Shown: positions 25,952-33,548 of the stretch, one piece after another
Numbering within the stretch: the first letter of the stretch is position 1
Layout: each line of letters starts with the position of its first letter
Source of the DNA: Dongia sedimenti
GTDB taxonomy: Bacteria > Pseudomonadota > Alphaproteobacteria > Dongiales > Dongiaceae
Assembly: GCA_030715195.1 (NCBI GenBank)
Contig: JAUYVI010000003.1
Location: 705,700-769,699 of the forward strand
DNA length: 64,000 nucleotides
Reading direction: 5' to 3'
Position numbers and translations under genes: made by a program
The notes under the pieces: model-generated
The model's database searches: none
What the model was told of the DNA's origin: nothing
The model's input: only the letters and a program-made list of their open reading frames with translations

Positions 25952-27664
25952 TCACTGCACCCACGCCTGATACACCATGAAGTAGAACTGCGGATTGAAC
26001 TGGAAGTTGCCCAGCCGCTTGGACACGAAGTCGACATGCTTCGGCGTGAATAGGATCGCCGCGGCCGCCTTGTCGGTCACCGCCCTGTCGATGCCGGCCC
26101 ACATTTCATCGGCCTTCTTGGGATCGGTGACCGCGACCTTCATCGCCTCCTTCATCTTGGCGTCGATTTCCTTGTCGCAGAAACCAGCGATGTTGACCGA
26201 GGAGTCCGAGCCCTCGTGGAAGCTGTCGCAGCCGAACAGGATATTCAGGAAGTCCGAAGCCGCCGGATAATCCTGGTACCACTGGGTGACGCTGATCTGC
26301 ACCTTGTTGTTGGTGTTCTGGATATAGGTGAACTGGATGTTTGACGAGATCGGCTTCAGCTCCGCCTTGAATCCGAGCTCGTTCAGCACGCTCTGCAGAT
26401 AGGTGCCGACCGACTTCGAGACGGCGCTGTCCTCGGAGATCACGGTGACCGGCTGGCCGATCTGGCCGGATTCCTGCATCAGCGCCTTCGCCTTATCCAT
26501 GTCCGGTGCGGACCACTTGTTGGCCTCCGGATTCTTGGTGAACGGGCAGTAGTCCACGTGCCCGGGGAATCCCGGCGGCAAGATCTGGCAAACCGGCGAG
26601 GCCAGCACATCGCCACCGAACAGCTTCACCAGCGCCGCGCGGTCGATGGCGTAGGAGACCGCCTGGCGCGCCTTCTCGTTGTTGAACGGCGGAATGTTGA
26701 CGTTCATCGGCGCGTACCACATGGCGGTCAGCGGCGTGACATGCACCTGGTCCTTGTACTTGGTGCCGATCTCGGCCAGGCGGTCGGCCGGCGGCGGGTC
26801 AAAGGCCCAGTCAGCCTGGTCGTTGGCGACGGCCGTCACTTCCGCCTCGTCGGTGAGGCCGAAATCCATCACGACCACATCCGGATAGCCGTCCGGCTGC
26901 GCGTCCTTGCTCCACTCCTTGAAGTGCGGATTGCGCACGATCTTCAGCTGCTTGTTGGGATCGTAGCTCTCGACCATATAGGCGCCCGTGCCCGGCAGCG
27001 CCGTGGTGCCGACATCCTTGGCCGGAGAGTCGGCCGGGAGAATCACCGCGTGCGGCACCGCGAGCTTGTAATAAATCTCTGCGTCCGGTTGCGTGAGGTG
27101 CAGCGTCACCGTGTTCGCCGCCTCGTCGGCGACGACGCCGCCTTCCAGCGTGCAGCTGGCGGGCTCCGCGAGACACTTGTCGGCCCCGACGATGCCGGAA
27201 TAGAAGCCGCCGGCGGTCGGGCTGGAGACCTTGAAGATGCGCTGGAAAGAGGCAACCACGTCCTTGGTGGTCAGGTCCTGCCCGTTCGAGAACTTGATGC
27301 CCTTGCGGATCTTGAAGATGAGGGTCTTGCCGTCATCGGCAACCTGCGGCATGTCCTCGGCGAGATCCGGAACGACTTTGAAACCTTCCTCGCCGACGCC
27401 CTTCTTGAAGTTGAGCAGGCCGTCATAGAGACCCTGGTAGAGCTGCCAGTATTGCAGGGTATAGTTGATCTGCGGGTCGATCGTCCCGCCCGCGCCGACC
27501 GCCACCAGGCGCATGGTGCCGCCGCGGTGTTCCACTGCCTTCGCGGCCTCCTGCGGTGCCGGCGTTCCTCCGCCCGGTTCCGGCGGCTTGCGCATGAAAT
27601 ACGCACCTGCCGCCACGACGATGATCGCAACGACGGCGACCCCCAGCCATTGAGCCCGCTTCAT
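25952..27664 (-). CDS. Peptide ABC transporter solute-binding protein, DppA/OppA-like
   Basis: This 570-residue extracytoplasmic protein starts with a basic stretch and a hydrophobic segment (about residues 7-24, WLGVAVVAIIVVAAGAYF) followed by RKPPEPGGG. No lipobox or clear cleavage site is visible, so it may stay membrane-anchored. The family-5 solute-binding fold is shown by LVPDL-type text (FKVVPDLAEDMPQV), FKIRKGIKFSNGQ and ATWYAP-like regions. It is the first gene of the importer operon and faces the luxR-solo gene. In PipR-type systems such a transporter imports the peptide-like inducer. Confidence 0.88.
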   Translation of the reverse strand: MKRAQWLGVAVVAIIVVAAGAYFMRKPPEPGGGTPAPQEAAKAVEHRGGTMRLVAVGAGGTIDPQINYTLQYWQLYQGLYDGLLNFKKGVGEEGFKVVPDLAEDMPQVADDGKTLIFKIRKGIKFSNGQDLTTKDVVASFQRIFKVSSPTAGGFYSGIVGADKCLAEPASCTLEGGVVADEAANTVTLHLTQPDAEIYYKLAVPHAVILPADSPAKDVGTTALPGTGAYMVESYDPNKQLKIVRNPHFKEWSKDAQPDGYPDVVVMDFGLTDEAEVTAVANDQADWAFDPPPADRLAEIGTKYKDQVHVTPLTAMWYAPMNVNIPPFNNEKARQAVSYAIDRAALVKLFGGDVLASPVCQILPPGFPGHVDYCPFTKNPEANKWSAPDMDKAKALMQESGQIGQPVTVISEDSAVSKSVGTYLQSVLNELGFKAELKPISSNIQFTYIQNTNNKVQISVTQWYQDYPAASDFLNILFGCDSFHEGSDSSVNIAGFCDKEIDAKMKEAMKVAVTDPKKADEMWAGIDRAVTDKAAAAILFTPKHVDFVSKRLGNFQFNPQFYFMVYQAWVQ

Positions 27665-27755
27665 CGATAGCCTCCTTGTTTCAACCCATTCTGCGCCGTC
27701 TCAGCGCAATCCCGTTTTCAAGTCCGGCCTTGGGCTTGGACCGACTCTTACACAA

Positions 27756-27778
27756 GTGCGGGAGGGTACGTCCCGCAC
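27756..27778. promoter_or_regulatory. Inverted repeat in the dppA/luxR divergent region
   Basis: GTGCGGGA and TCCCGCAC are perfect 8-base arms around a 7-base loop. The element lies 92 bases upstream of the dppA start and 54 bases upstream of luxR. It could be a protein-binding site or an mRNA hairpin in the dppA leader. A weak minus-strand -10 candidate, TACCCT, falls within it at 27768-27763. Confidence 0.4.
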
Positions 27779-27793
27779 CTGCGAACGGCAAAG

Positions 27794-27809
27794 CTAGCAA
27801 ATTTACTAG
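27794..27809. promoter_or_regulatory. Candidate LuxR-solo binding site 1 (CTAGCAAATTTACTAG)
   Basis: This 16-base palindrome has one mismatched pair. Its half-site CTAGCAAA recurs, inverted, at 28614-28629 in front of pip. It lies 22 bases before the luxR start codon and is placed to act on dppA in the opposite direction. The centre is 33.5 bases from the start of the weak dppA -10 candidate, the same spacing as the pip site to its own weak -10. Inferred from symmetry and recurrence. Confidence 0.5.
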
Positions 27810-27831
27810 GGGGTGGGTAAGCTGATCCCCC

Positions 27832-28602
27832 ATGCATGACCCCTTTGTCGCGTTCGAGACGGAACTGGACCGGGCGCATGGGCTGGAAGACCGCCTGGAT
27901 GCCGCCCAGGCCGCCCTCGCCGCCTACGGCTTCACCTCGATGATATATGATTACACACCGGTGCCGTTCGCCCATGACGGCGAGCTGATCACACCCAGCC
28001 TTCTCAAGCTGCGGAACATCGAGGCCAATATGGCCGATCTCTGGTGCCGGGGTGGGTATTACCAAATCGATCCGGTGCAGCTGGTGGCGGCCAAGAGTGC
28101 CACGCCTTTCGTCTGGTCTTACGCCCAGCCGGAGGGCTCGGCGCTCGGCCGGGTGATGGCGCCGCGACACGCGCCGGTCGTCTCCTACCTCAAGGACACG
28201 CGCATGACGTGCGGCGTCACGGTGCCGATCCACCTTTCCGGCGGCGACTTCGCCACCTTTACCGGCATCCGCATCGACCCCGAGGGCGATTTCGGCGCCG
28301 CCTTGCGCCAGCATTTGGCCGCAATCAGCCTGATCGGCCACATCTTCCACGGCGCGGTCTATCCCGATTTCGACCCGCGGATCCGGACCTGCCAGCATGT
28401 GAAGCTGACGGCGAAGGAGATCGAATGCCTGCGCCTGACCGCCCAGGGCCTGACCGCGAAACAGATCGCGCACAAACTCGACCGCGCGGTCGGCACGATC
28501 AACCTGCACCTCACCCTCGCGATCAAGAAGCTCGGCGCCAAGAACCGGGTCCAGGCGATCGCCCGCGCCGCGCATTACCGTTTGCTCGACGGCGCCTGCT
28601 GA
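27832..28602 (+). CDS. LuxR solo of the plant-signal (PipR/OryR) class
   Basis: This 256-residue regulator has an N-terminal autoinducer-binding-type domain (about 15-165) and a C-terminal LuxR helix-turn-helix (about 190-245, LTAKEIECLRLTAQGLTAKQIA). Aligning on the conserved Asp-Pro (80-81) and Trp95 puts Met67 and Trp71 where TraR has Trp57 and Tyr61. The W57M/Y61W pair is the published signature of LuxR solos of plant-associated bacteria, which answer plant compounds instead of AHLs. No luxI gene is in the window. Neighbours are dppABCDF on one side and pip on the other, as around PipR. Likely activator of both units. Confidence 0.85.
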   Translation: MHDPFVAFETELDRAHGLEDRLDAAQAALAAYGFTSMIYDYTPVPFAHDGELITPSLLKLRNIEANMADLWCRGGYYQIDPVQLVAAKSATPFVWSYAQPEGSALGRVMAPRHAPVVSYLKDTRMTCGVTVPIHLSGGDFATFTGIRIDPEGDFGAALRQHLAAISLIGHIFHGAVYPDFDPRIRTCQHVKLTAKEIECLRLTAQGLTAKQIAHKLDRAVGTINLHLTLAIKKLGAKNRVQAIARAAHYRLLDGAC

Positions 28603-28613
28603 CTTCTGTCGCA

Positions 28614-28629
28614 CTATAATTTTTGCTAG
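28614..28629. promoter_or_regulatory. Candidate LuxR-solo binding site 2 in front of pip
   Basis: CTATAATTTTTGCTAG shares the inverted half-site TTTGCTAG with the site at 27794-27809. It lies in the 87-base luxR-pip gap, 60 bases before the pip ATG. A weak -10 candidate, TAGGCT (28655-28660), is 33.5 bases from its centre, which suits class II activation. It also contains TATAAT, so a basal promoter is an alternative reading. Confidence 0.45.
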
Positions 28630-28689
28630 CTGGCTGGCGGTTCCGCCGCGGCGCTAGGCTCGCCCGAATTTTCCGGACAGGGGGCGATC

Positions 28690-29589
28690 ATGGCAGAACC
28701 GCAATCGACCGAAGGCTTCGCGCCGTTCCGCGGCCACCGGACCTGGTATCGCGTCACCGGCGATCTCAAGGCGGCGAAGAAGCCGCTGGTGATCCTCCAT
28801 GGCGGCCCGGGCGCATCCCACGACTACACCGACCGCATGAAGCTGATCGCGAGCCAGGGCCGCGCCGTGGTGCATTACGACCAGCTCGGCTGCGGCAAGT
28901 CCACCCATCTCAAGGACAAGGGCGTCGACTTCTGGACCGTGCAGCTGTTCCTCGACGAGCTCGAGAGTCTGCTGGATCATCTTGGCATCCGCGGTGCCTA
29001 TCACGTGCTCGGCCAATCCTGGGGCGGCATGCTCGGCGCGGAACACGCGGTGACCCAGCCGAAGGGCCTGAAGTCGCTGACCATCTCGGACTCGCCGGCC
29101 TCGATGGAGCTCTGGGTGCAGGAGGCGAACAAGCTGCGCGACGCACTGCCGCCCGAGGTGCAGAAGGTGCTGCTGGAGCACGAGGCCGCCGGCACCACGA
29201 GCTCCAAGGAATACACCACGGCGATGATGGTGTTCTACGCGCGCCATGTCTGCCGGGTGCAGCCGATGCCGGAAGAGGTGGTCCGCAGCTTTGCCCAGAT
29301 CGAGGCCGACCCGACCGTCTATTTCACCATGAACGGACCCAGCGAGTTCCATGTCATCGGCAGCCTGAAGCATTGGAGCATCATCGACCGGCTGCACAAG
29401 GTGCAGGTCCCGACCCTGCTGATCTCCGGCAAGTATGACGAGGCGACGCCGGCGACCGTGCAGCCCTATAAAGACAACATCAAGGGCGCGCGCTGGCAGA
29501 TCTTCGAAAACTCCAGCCACATGCCGCATGTCGAGGAAACCGCGCTCTATATGAAGAGCGTCGGCGCCTTCCTCGATCAGAACGACTGA
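28690..29589 (+). CDS. pip: Proline iminopeptidase-family alpha/beta hydrolase
   Basis: This 299-residue hydrolase removes N-terminal proline (or a similar residue) from short peptides. It shows the oxyanion motif HGGPG (37-41), the nucleophile Ser110 in GQSWGG, an acidic residue in SGKYDEATP and His in NSSHMPH. The length and motif order fit the tricorn-F1-like proline iminopeptidase group. No signal peptide is seen, so it acts in the cytoplasm on imported peptides. It follows the luxR solo by 87 bases. Its last 13 bases overlap the end of the convergent DUF2063 gene. Confidence 0.9.
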   Translation: MAEPQSTEGFAPFRGHRTWYRVTGDLKAAKKPLVILHGGPGASHDYTDRMKLIASQGRAVVHYDQLGCGKSTHLKDKGVDFWTVQLFLDELESLLDHLGIRGAYHVLGQSWGGMLGAEHAVTQPKGLKSLTISDSPASMELWVQEANKLRDALPPEVQKVLLEHEAAGTTSSKEYTTAMMVFYARHVCRVQPMPEEVVRSFAQIEADPTVYFTMNGPSEFHVIGSLKHWSIIDRLHKVQVPTLLISGKYDEATPATVQPYKDNIKGARWQIFENSSHMPHVEETALYMKSVGAFLDQND

Positions 29590-30275
29590 GGCGCGAGGAA
29601 CGCGTCGCCCAGAACCAGCTCCGCCAGGGGTCTTCCGGCGGCCAGGGCGGTCACGAAGCCGATGGCGGCGGCATCCAGCGCAACGCAGGTCACCGCGCCG
29701 GCCTTGCGCCAGATCATGAGATCGACGCCGCCCGCATCGAGCGAGGCGCCCTCCTCCCGCCCCGCCGCGACATCGCGGATCTTCAGCAGCGGATAGAGCG
29801 AGCGCAGCAGCGTCAGCGACGGATGCGGGCGCAGGCGCAGCGCTTCCAGATGCGCCGAATCCATCTGCGCCAGATGCGCTGCGCCGAAGGTCGGGAGATC
29901 GTCGGCGCGTTCGGCGATGTTGTGCGCCCAGTCCAGACTGGCAACATCGCCGAGATAGACCAGGCGTCGCGCGCGCGGGTCGCTTTCGAGGAAGGCCGGA
30001 AAGCCGCGGCCGTATTCGGCAACCCGCGGGTCGCGCGGCGGATCGATCGCCAGGAAGGACAAGGCCAGAGCCTGGAACGCCGCCTCGCCGATGACTTTCT
30101 CGACGGTCGGAAAATTGGCCGCCAAGGCGGCGGCGAGGCTGAGCCGGTGATGGTTGCGATAGACCGCGAGCCGGCGTTCGGCATTGAGGCCGGTGGGATC
30201 GATGCCGAGGCGCGCGACGGCCAGAGCATCGCCGCGCACCGCCCGGGCGAAATCGCGCTGCAGCTCAGCCAGCAT
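29577..30275 (-). CDS. DUF2063 protein, bufferin maturation partner (BufC-like)
   Basis: This 232-residue protein shows the DUF2063 pattern: [11 protein letters not shown] near the start, [30 protein letters not shown], and [14 protein letters not shown]2063 proteins partner DUF692 (MNIO) enzymes, probably recognising the precursor peptide, as MbnC does in methanobactin synthesis. ATG at 30275 overlaps the DUF692 stop by 11 bases. It is the last gene of the bufferin operon. Its stop overlaps the end of the convergent pip gene. Confidence 0.85.
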   Translation of the reverse strand: MLAELQRDFARAVRGDALAVARLGIDPTGLNAERRLAVYRNHHRLSLAAALAANFPTVEKVIGEAAFQALALSFLAIDPPRDPRVAEYGRGFPAFLESDPRARRLVYLGDVASLDWAHNIAERADDLPTFGAAHLAQMDSAHLEALRLRPHPSLTLLRSLYPLLKIRDVAAGREEGASLDAGGVDLMIWRKAGAVTCVALDAAAIGFVTALAAGRPLAELVLGDAFLAPQSF

Positions 30276-31095
30276 GGCGTAGCTCCATCGCCGCGCGATG
30301 TCCATCCGCCTTCGCGGCTTCGTTCAGCAGCACCTCGAGCGCCGGGATGCGGCTGTCCCATTCCACCAGGGTCTTCGCCTGCGTGAACCGCACGACGGCG
30401 TCGCGGTAGAGATCCCAGACCGCATCCGAGACCGTCGAACCGTGATCGTCGATCAGCAGCGTTGCATCGCCGAGCGCGGCGACGTGATGGCCAGCCACAT
30501 GGATCTCGCCGACCGTCGCCGGATCGAGCGCGGCCATCGCCGCCCGCGCCGGACGGCCATGGTTGCGCTGGTTGACATAGAGATTGTTGACGTCGAGCAG
30601 CAGCCCACAGCCGGAGCGCCGCGCCATCTCGGCCAGGAAGGCGCCTTCCGGGATCGTCGAATGGGTGAACTCGAGATAGGTCGAGGGATTCTCCATCAGG
30701 ATCGGCCGCTTCAGCCGGCCTTGCACCCGATCGATGTTGCGCACCAGGACCGCGAGCGCCTCCTCCGTATAGGGCAAGGGCAAGAGGTCGTTGAGATAGA
30801 CCCCGTCCTGGCGGCACCAGGCGACGTGCTCGGAAACCAGCACCGGATCGGTCGCGTCGACCAGTTGCGCGAACCAATCGAGATGCACGCCGTCAACCGG
30901 CTCGACGGAGCCCAGCGAAAGGCCGACGCCATGGATCGAGATCGGGTAGTCGCGGCGCGCCTGCTCCAGCACCGCGGCGCGCCGGCCGCCGCCCATGTGG
31001 TTCTCCGCATGCACCTCGAGAAAGCCGAGCGCAGGACGCCGCTCCAGCAGTTCTGCATGGTGCGGCGCGCGCCAGCCGATACCGGCAAGCATCAT
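30265..31095 (-). CDS. DUF692 multinuclear non-heme iron oxidase (MNIO), BufB-like
   Basis: This 276-residue TIM-barrel enzyme modifies cysteines of a ribosomally made peptide. Typical DUF692 features are GIGWRAPHHAELL, FLEVHAENHMGG, SIHGVGLSLG, LVSEHVAW, the DVNNLYVNQRNHG segment and EIHVAGH, which supply the His, Glu and Asp ligands of the iron centre. Related BufB and MbnB enzymes act on cysteine residues. It lies between NDH-2 and the DUF2063 partner; ATG at 31095 (or the next codon) follows a GGAG ribosome site. Confidence 0.9.
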   Translation of the reverse strand: MMLAGIGWRAPHHAELLERRPALGFLEVHAENHMGGGRRAAVLEQARRDYPISIHGVGLSLGSVEPVDGVHLDWFAQLVDATDPVLVSEHVAWCRQDGVYLNDLLPLPYTEEALAVLVRNIDRVQGRLKRPILMENPSTYLEFTHSTIPEGAFLAEMARRSGCGLLLDVNNLYVNQRNHGRPARAAMAALDPATVGEIHVAGHHVAALGDATLLIDDHGSTVSDAVWDLYRDAVVRFTQAKTLVEWDSRIPALEVLLNEAAKADGHRAAMELRHAG

Positions 31096-31102
31096 GTCCC
31101 GC

Positions 31103-32422
31103 TCACTCCGGATCGACGCCGGGCGAGGTGATCAGCCGCGCGCCCCGCCCATAGGTGATGTAAGCCCAGATCCATTGCAACGCCACCAGCGTCCGGCTGC
31201 GATAGGTGTTGAGAAAGCCGACATGGATGATACCCCAAAGCAGCCAGGCCAGGCGGCCTTTCAGCTTGAAGCGGCCGAAATCGGCAACCGCGGCGGCGCG
31301 GCCGATCGTGGCCAGCGAGCCGAGATGGCGATACTTGAACGGCGGCACTGTCGTGCCCGCGATCCGCGCCCGGATCGCGCGCGCCGCATAGGCGCCCATC
31401 TGCTTGGCGGCGGGAGCGAGACCTGGGACCGTGCTGCCATCGGGCAGCGGCACATGCGCAGTATCGCCGGTGACGAAGATCTCGGGATGGCCCGAGACGG
31501 AGAGATCCGGGCCGACGATCACACGGCCGAGCCGATCCTTCTCCGCGCCGAGCCAGCGCGCGGCCGGCGACGCGGCGACGCCCGCGGCCCAGACCACGGT
31601 GCGCGAGGGAATGGCGATCTCGCCCACCATCACGCCGGACGCGGTGCAATCGGTGACCGGTCTGCCGAGCATGACTTCGACGCCCAGCTTTTCCAAAGCG
31701 CGCTTGGATTCCGCGGACAGGGATTCCGGAAAGGCCGGCAGCAGGCGCGGACCGGCTTCCACCAGAATGACTCGCGCCTCGGCGGGATTGATGGCGCGGA
31801 AATCGTCGACCAGCGAGTGCCGCGCCAGCTCGGCGATGGCGCCGGCCATCTCGACGCCGGTCGGCCCGCCGCCGACCACGACGAAATTCAGCAGGCGCCG
31901 GTGCTCGATCGGATCGGTGCAGGTCTCCGCCCGCTCGAAGGCCAGCAGCAGGCGGCGGCGGATCTGGGTCGCGTCGTCGATCTTCTTCAAGCCCGGCGCC
32001 AGCGGCTCCCAATCGTCATGACCGAAATAGGCATGCCGCGAACCGGTGGCGATGACGAGATAGTCGTAGGGGATGGTCCGATCCTCGAGCAGCACACGGC
32101 GGTGCTGAAGGTCGATGCCCTCGACCCGCGCCATCAGCACCGCGGCGTTCTTCTGGCGCCGCAGAATGCTGCGGATCGGGGTCGCGATGTCGGCCGGCGA
32201 CAAGGCTGCCGTCGCCACCTGGTAGAGCAAAGGCTGGAACAGATGATAGTTGCGGCGGTCGATCAGCGTGACCTTGCAGGGCGCGCCGGCCAACGCCTTC
32301 ACCGCCGTCAGCCCCGCGAAACCCGCGCCCAGGACAACTACATGGGGGACGGCGATCGGTGACAGCGCCTCGGTGGCGCCATCGCCGGTCGTCATGGTCG
32401 TGGGATCGGGCATCGCGTTCAC
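31103..32422 (-). CDS. Type II NADH dehydrogenase (NDH-2)-like flavoprotein
   Basis: This 439-residue FAD/NAD(P)-binding oxidoreductase has the FAD dinucleotide motif VVLGAGFAGL (about 29-38), the NDH-2 quinone-site text FQPLLYQVATAALSP, the second Rossmann motif VVVGGGPTGVEMAG and VFVTGDTA-type text (IFVTGDTAHVP). A hydrophobic C-terminal stretch (LAWLLWGIIHVGFLNTYRSR) fits membrane association. The start is GTG at 32422 with GGAG upstream. NDH-2 transfers electrons from NADH to quinone. Its place inside a bufferin operon, between DoxX and the MNIO gene, is unusual. Confidence 0.88.
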   Translation of the reverse strand: MNAMPDPTTMTTGDGATEALSPIAVPHVVVLGAGFAGLTAVKALAGAPCKVTLIDRRNYHLFQPLLYQVATAALSPADIATPIRSILRRQKNAAVLMARVEGIDLQHRRVLLEDRTIPYDYLVIATGSRHAYFGHDDWEPLAPGLKKIDDATQIRRRLLLAFERAETCTDPIEHRRLLNFVVVGGGPTGVEMAGAIAELARHSLVDDFRAINPAEARVILVEAGPRLLPAFPESLSAESKRALEKLGVEVMLGRPVTDCTASGVMVGEIAIPSRTVVWAAGVAASPAARWLGAEKDRLGRVIVGPDLSVSGHPEIFVTGDTAHVPLPDGSTVPGLAPAAKQMGAYAARAIRARIAGTTVPPFKYRHLGSLATIGRAAAVADFGRFKLKGRLAWLLWGIIHVGFLNTYRSRTLVALQWIWAYITYGRGARLITSPGVDPE

Positions 32423-32435
32423 GGAATTGTCTCCG

Positions 32436-32909
32436 TTACATATGGCGATCGAAGGCCTTCTTCGCCAGATGGTCCAGCGAGAAGATGCCGGGACCGCGGC
32501 TCAAGAGCAGGAGCAGCAGGGTCATCCAGATCAGGTGATCCACCCAAGCCATCGGGTAAACGAAAGACTGGATCACCAGTGTCATGCCGATCATCGGCAG
32601 CGTGGCGAGCCGGGTGAACAGGCCGAGGACCAGCAGCACTGGGCAGCTCAGCTCCACGGCGGCCGCCAGCGGCGCCGCGATCTCCGGCGGCAGGACCGGC
32701 ACCTTGTATTCGTTGGCGAAGAGCTGGAGCGTCAGGTCCCAGTTGGCGAGCTTGGCCTGGCCGGAGCGCCAGAAGATCACCGCCATGCCGACCCGCGCCA
32801 TCAGCTGGAGGACGCTGAGCGGCAGCAGGCCGAGCCGATCGTAAAGCCGGTGCACGCGACCGAGCAGGCTCGGCGACGGCGTCTCCGCCATTTTCATGGT
32901 CATGGTCAT
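32436..32909 (-). CDS. DoxX-family membrane protein (BufD-like)
   Basis: This 157-residue protein has four hydrophobic spans and the DoxX pattern ARVGMAVIFWRSGQAKL...W, PPEIAAPLAAAVELSCPVLLVLGLFTRLATLP. DoxX proteins accompany DUF692/DUF2282 systems and may supply electrons or anchor the complex. ATG at 32909 has an excellent ribosome site (AGGAGAGGG), so I prefer it to in-frame starts further upstream. It lies 220 bases downstream of the precursor gene, past a hairpin, and 13 bases before NDH-2. Confidence 0.87.
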   Translation of the reverse strand: MTMTMKMAETPSPSLLGRVHRLYDRLGLLPLSVLQLMARVGMAVIFWRSGQAKLANWDLTLQLFANEYKVPVLPPEIAAPLAAAVELSCPVLLVLGLFTRLATLPMIGMTLVIQSFVYPMAWVDHLIWMTLLLLLLSRGPGIFSLDHLAKKAFDRHM

Positions 32910-33087
32910 GACCCTCTCCTCTTGTGCATCTCTGATAAGCGCCGGACCGACCGCACAGTGATCGCCCCGCACCGCGGCGATGATCTCCGCTTCGCTCGAG
33001 CCCATCACCTGGCGCCGCACCTCTCCGCGGCGATTGCGGTACGGTTCGGATATGCCTGGTGACGCCATGTCGTGACTGCGGGAAATG

Positions 33088-33119
33088 GCGGCGGGACCAC
33101 GGTGACGCGGCCCCGCCGC
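33088..33119 (-). terminator. Hairpin after bufferin precursor gene (attenuator)
   Basis: Arms GCGGCGGGACC and GGCCCCGCCGC (10 of 11 pairing) enclose a 10-base loop, beginning 10 bases after the precursor stop codon on the minus strand. No T-run follows. It probably gives partial termination or stabilises the upstream mRNA, so that the precursor outproduces the enzymes. Confidence 0.6.
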
Positions 33120-33129
33120 TGGTTGGCGA

Positions 33130-33405
33130 TTAGGACTTCTTCGGCTCGAGGCTGCCGCCCGAAATCTTGCCGCAGACGCCCGTCGGCACGTAGATCCAGG
33201 CATCGCCCTGCATCGGCTGGGTGACCGTGCCGGCGCAGGAATTGGTCGCGGTCTGGCAGTCGTTGGCGGCGCCGGCGGCGACGCCGAAGCACTTCTCGGA
33301 TTCATACATCGGCTTGGCGGCCGGGCCGGCATTGGCGGCGTTCATGGCGACGAGGCCGAGCGCGGCGGTCGCGGCGGCCATCAGGAGGGCATTGCTGGTC
33401 TTCAT
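33130..33405 (-). CDS. DUF2282 bufferin precursor (BufA1-like), secreted
   Basis: This 91-residue peptide has a signal sequence (residues 1-26, ending NAANA before GPAAKP). The mature part has four cysteines (39, 50, 57, 78) in the DUF2282 pattern EKCFG...NDC...NSCAGT...WIYVPTGVCGKI. Bufferins are ribosomally made peptides whose cysteines are modified by an MNIO enzyme and which bind copper in the periplasm. It is the first gene of the operon with DoxX, NDH-2, DUF692 and DUF2063. A sigma-F-type promoter lies 67 bases upstream of its start codon. Confidence 0.9.
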   Translation of the reverse strand: MKTSNALLMAAATAALGLVAMNAANAGPAAKPMYESEKCFGVAAGAANDCQTATNSCAGTVTQPMQGDAWIYVPTGVCGKISGGSLEPKKS

Positions 33406-33455
33406 CGGGTGGTTCCTCACATCTGGTTCAGGATCGGGGGCAATCCCCAAGGGAC

Positions 33456-33469
33456 GTCCCCCGGGGGAC
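33456..33469. promoter_or_regulatory. 14-base palindrome in bufferin leader
   Basis: GTCCCCCGGGGGAC is a perfect palindrome just downstream of the candidate sigma-F promoter, so it falls at or near the transcription start of the bufferin operon. It could be a repressor site or a leader hairpin. A further short inverted pair, GGGG/CCCC, lies at 33436-33448. Confidence 0.35.
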
Positions 33470-33471
33470 AG

Positions 33472-33497
33472 TTCGAAGGTAGGCGCTTCGGGGTTAC
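33472..33497 (-). promoter_or_regulatory. Candidate ECF sigma-F-type promoter (GTAACC-N16-CGAA)
   Basis: On the minus strand GTAACC (33497-33492) is followed by exactly 16 bases and CGAA (33475-33472). This equals the motif reported for ECF sigma factor SigF of Caulobacter crescentus, whose known targets include DUF2282 operons. It lies upstream of the bufferin precursor, leaving a leader of about 60 bases. The matching sigma factor and its anti-sigma are not in the window. Confidence 0.75.
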
Positions 33498-33548
33498 AGG
33501 CGAAATGCCGCTTTGTTAGGAAATCGATAGCGGGAATGCATGAGCCGT

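Noticed and set aside
27832..28602. A classical AHL quorum-sensing receptor
   Set aside because: No luxI homologue lies in the window and two of the six invariant AHL-contact positions carry the substitutions of plant-signal solos.
32910..33129. An N-terminal extension of DoxX or a small gene between bufA and doxX
   Set aside because: The frame is open upstream of 32909, but the ribosome site AGGAGAGGG sits just before ATG at 32909 and the extension resembles no DoxX protein. The region holds the post-bufA hairpin and leader.
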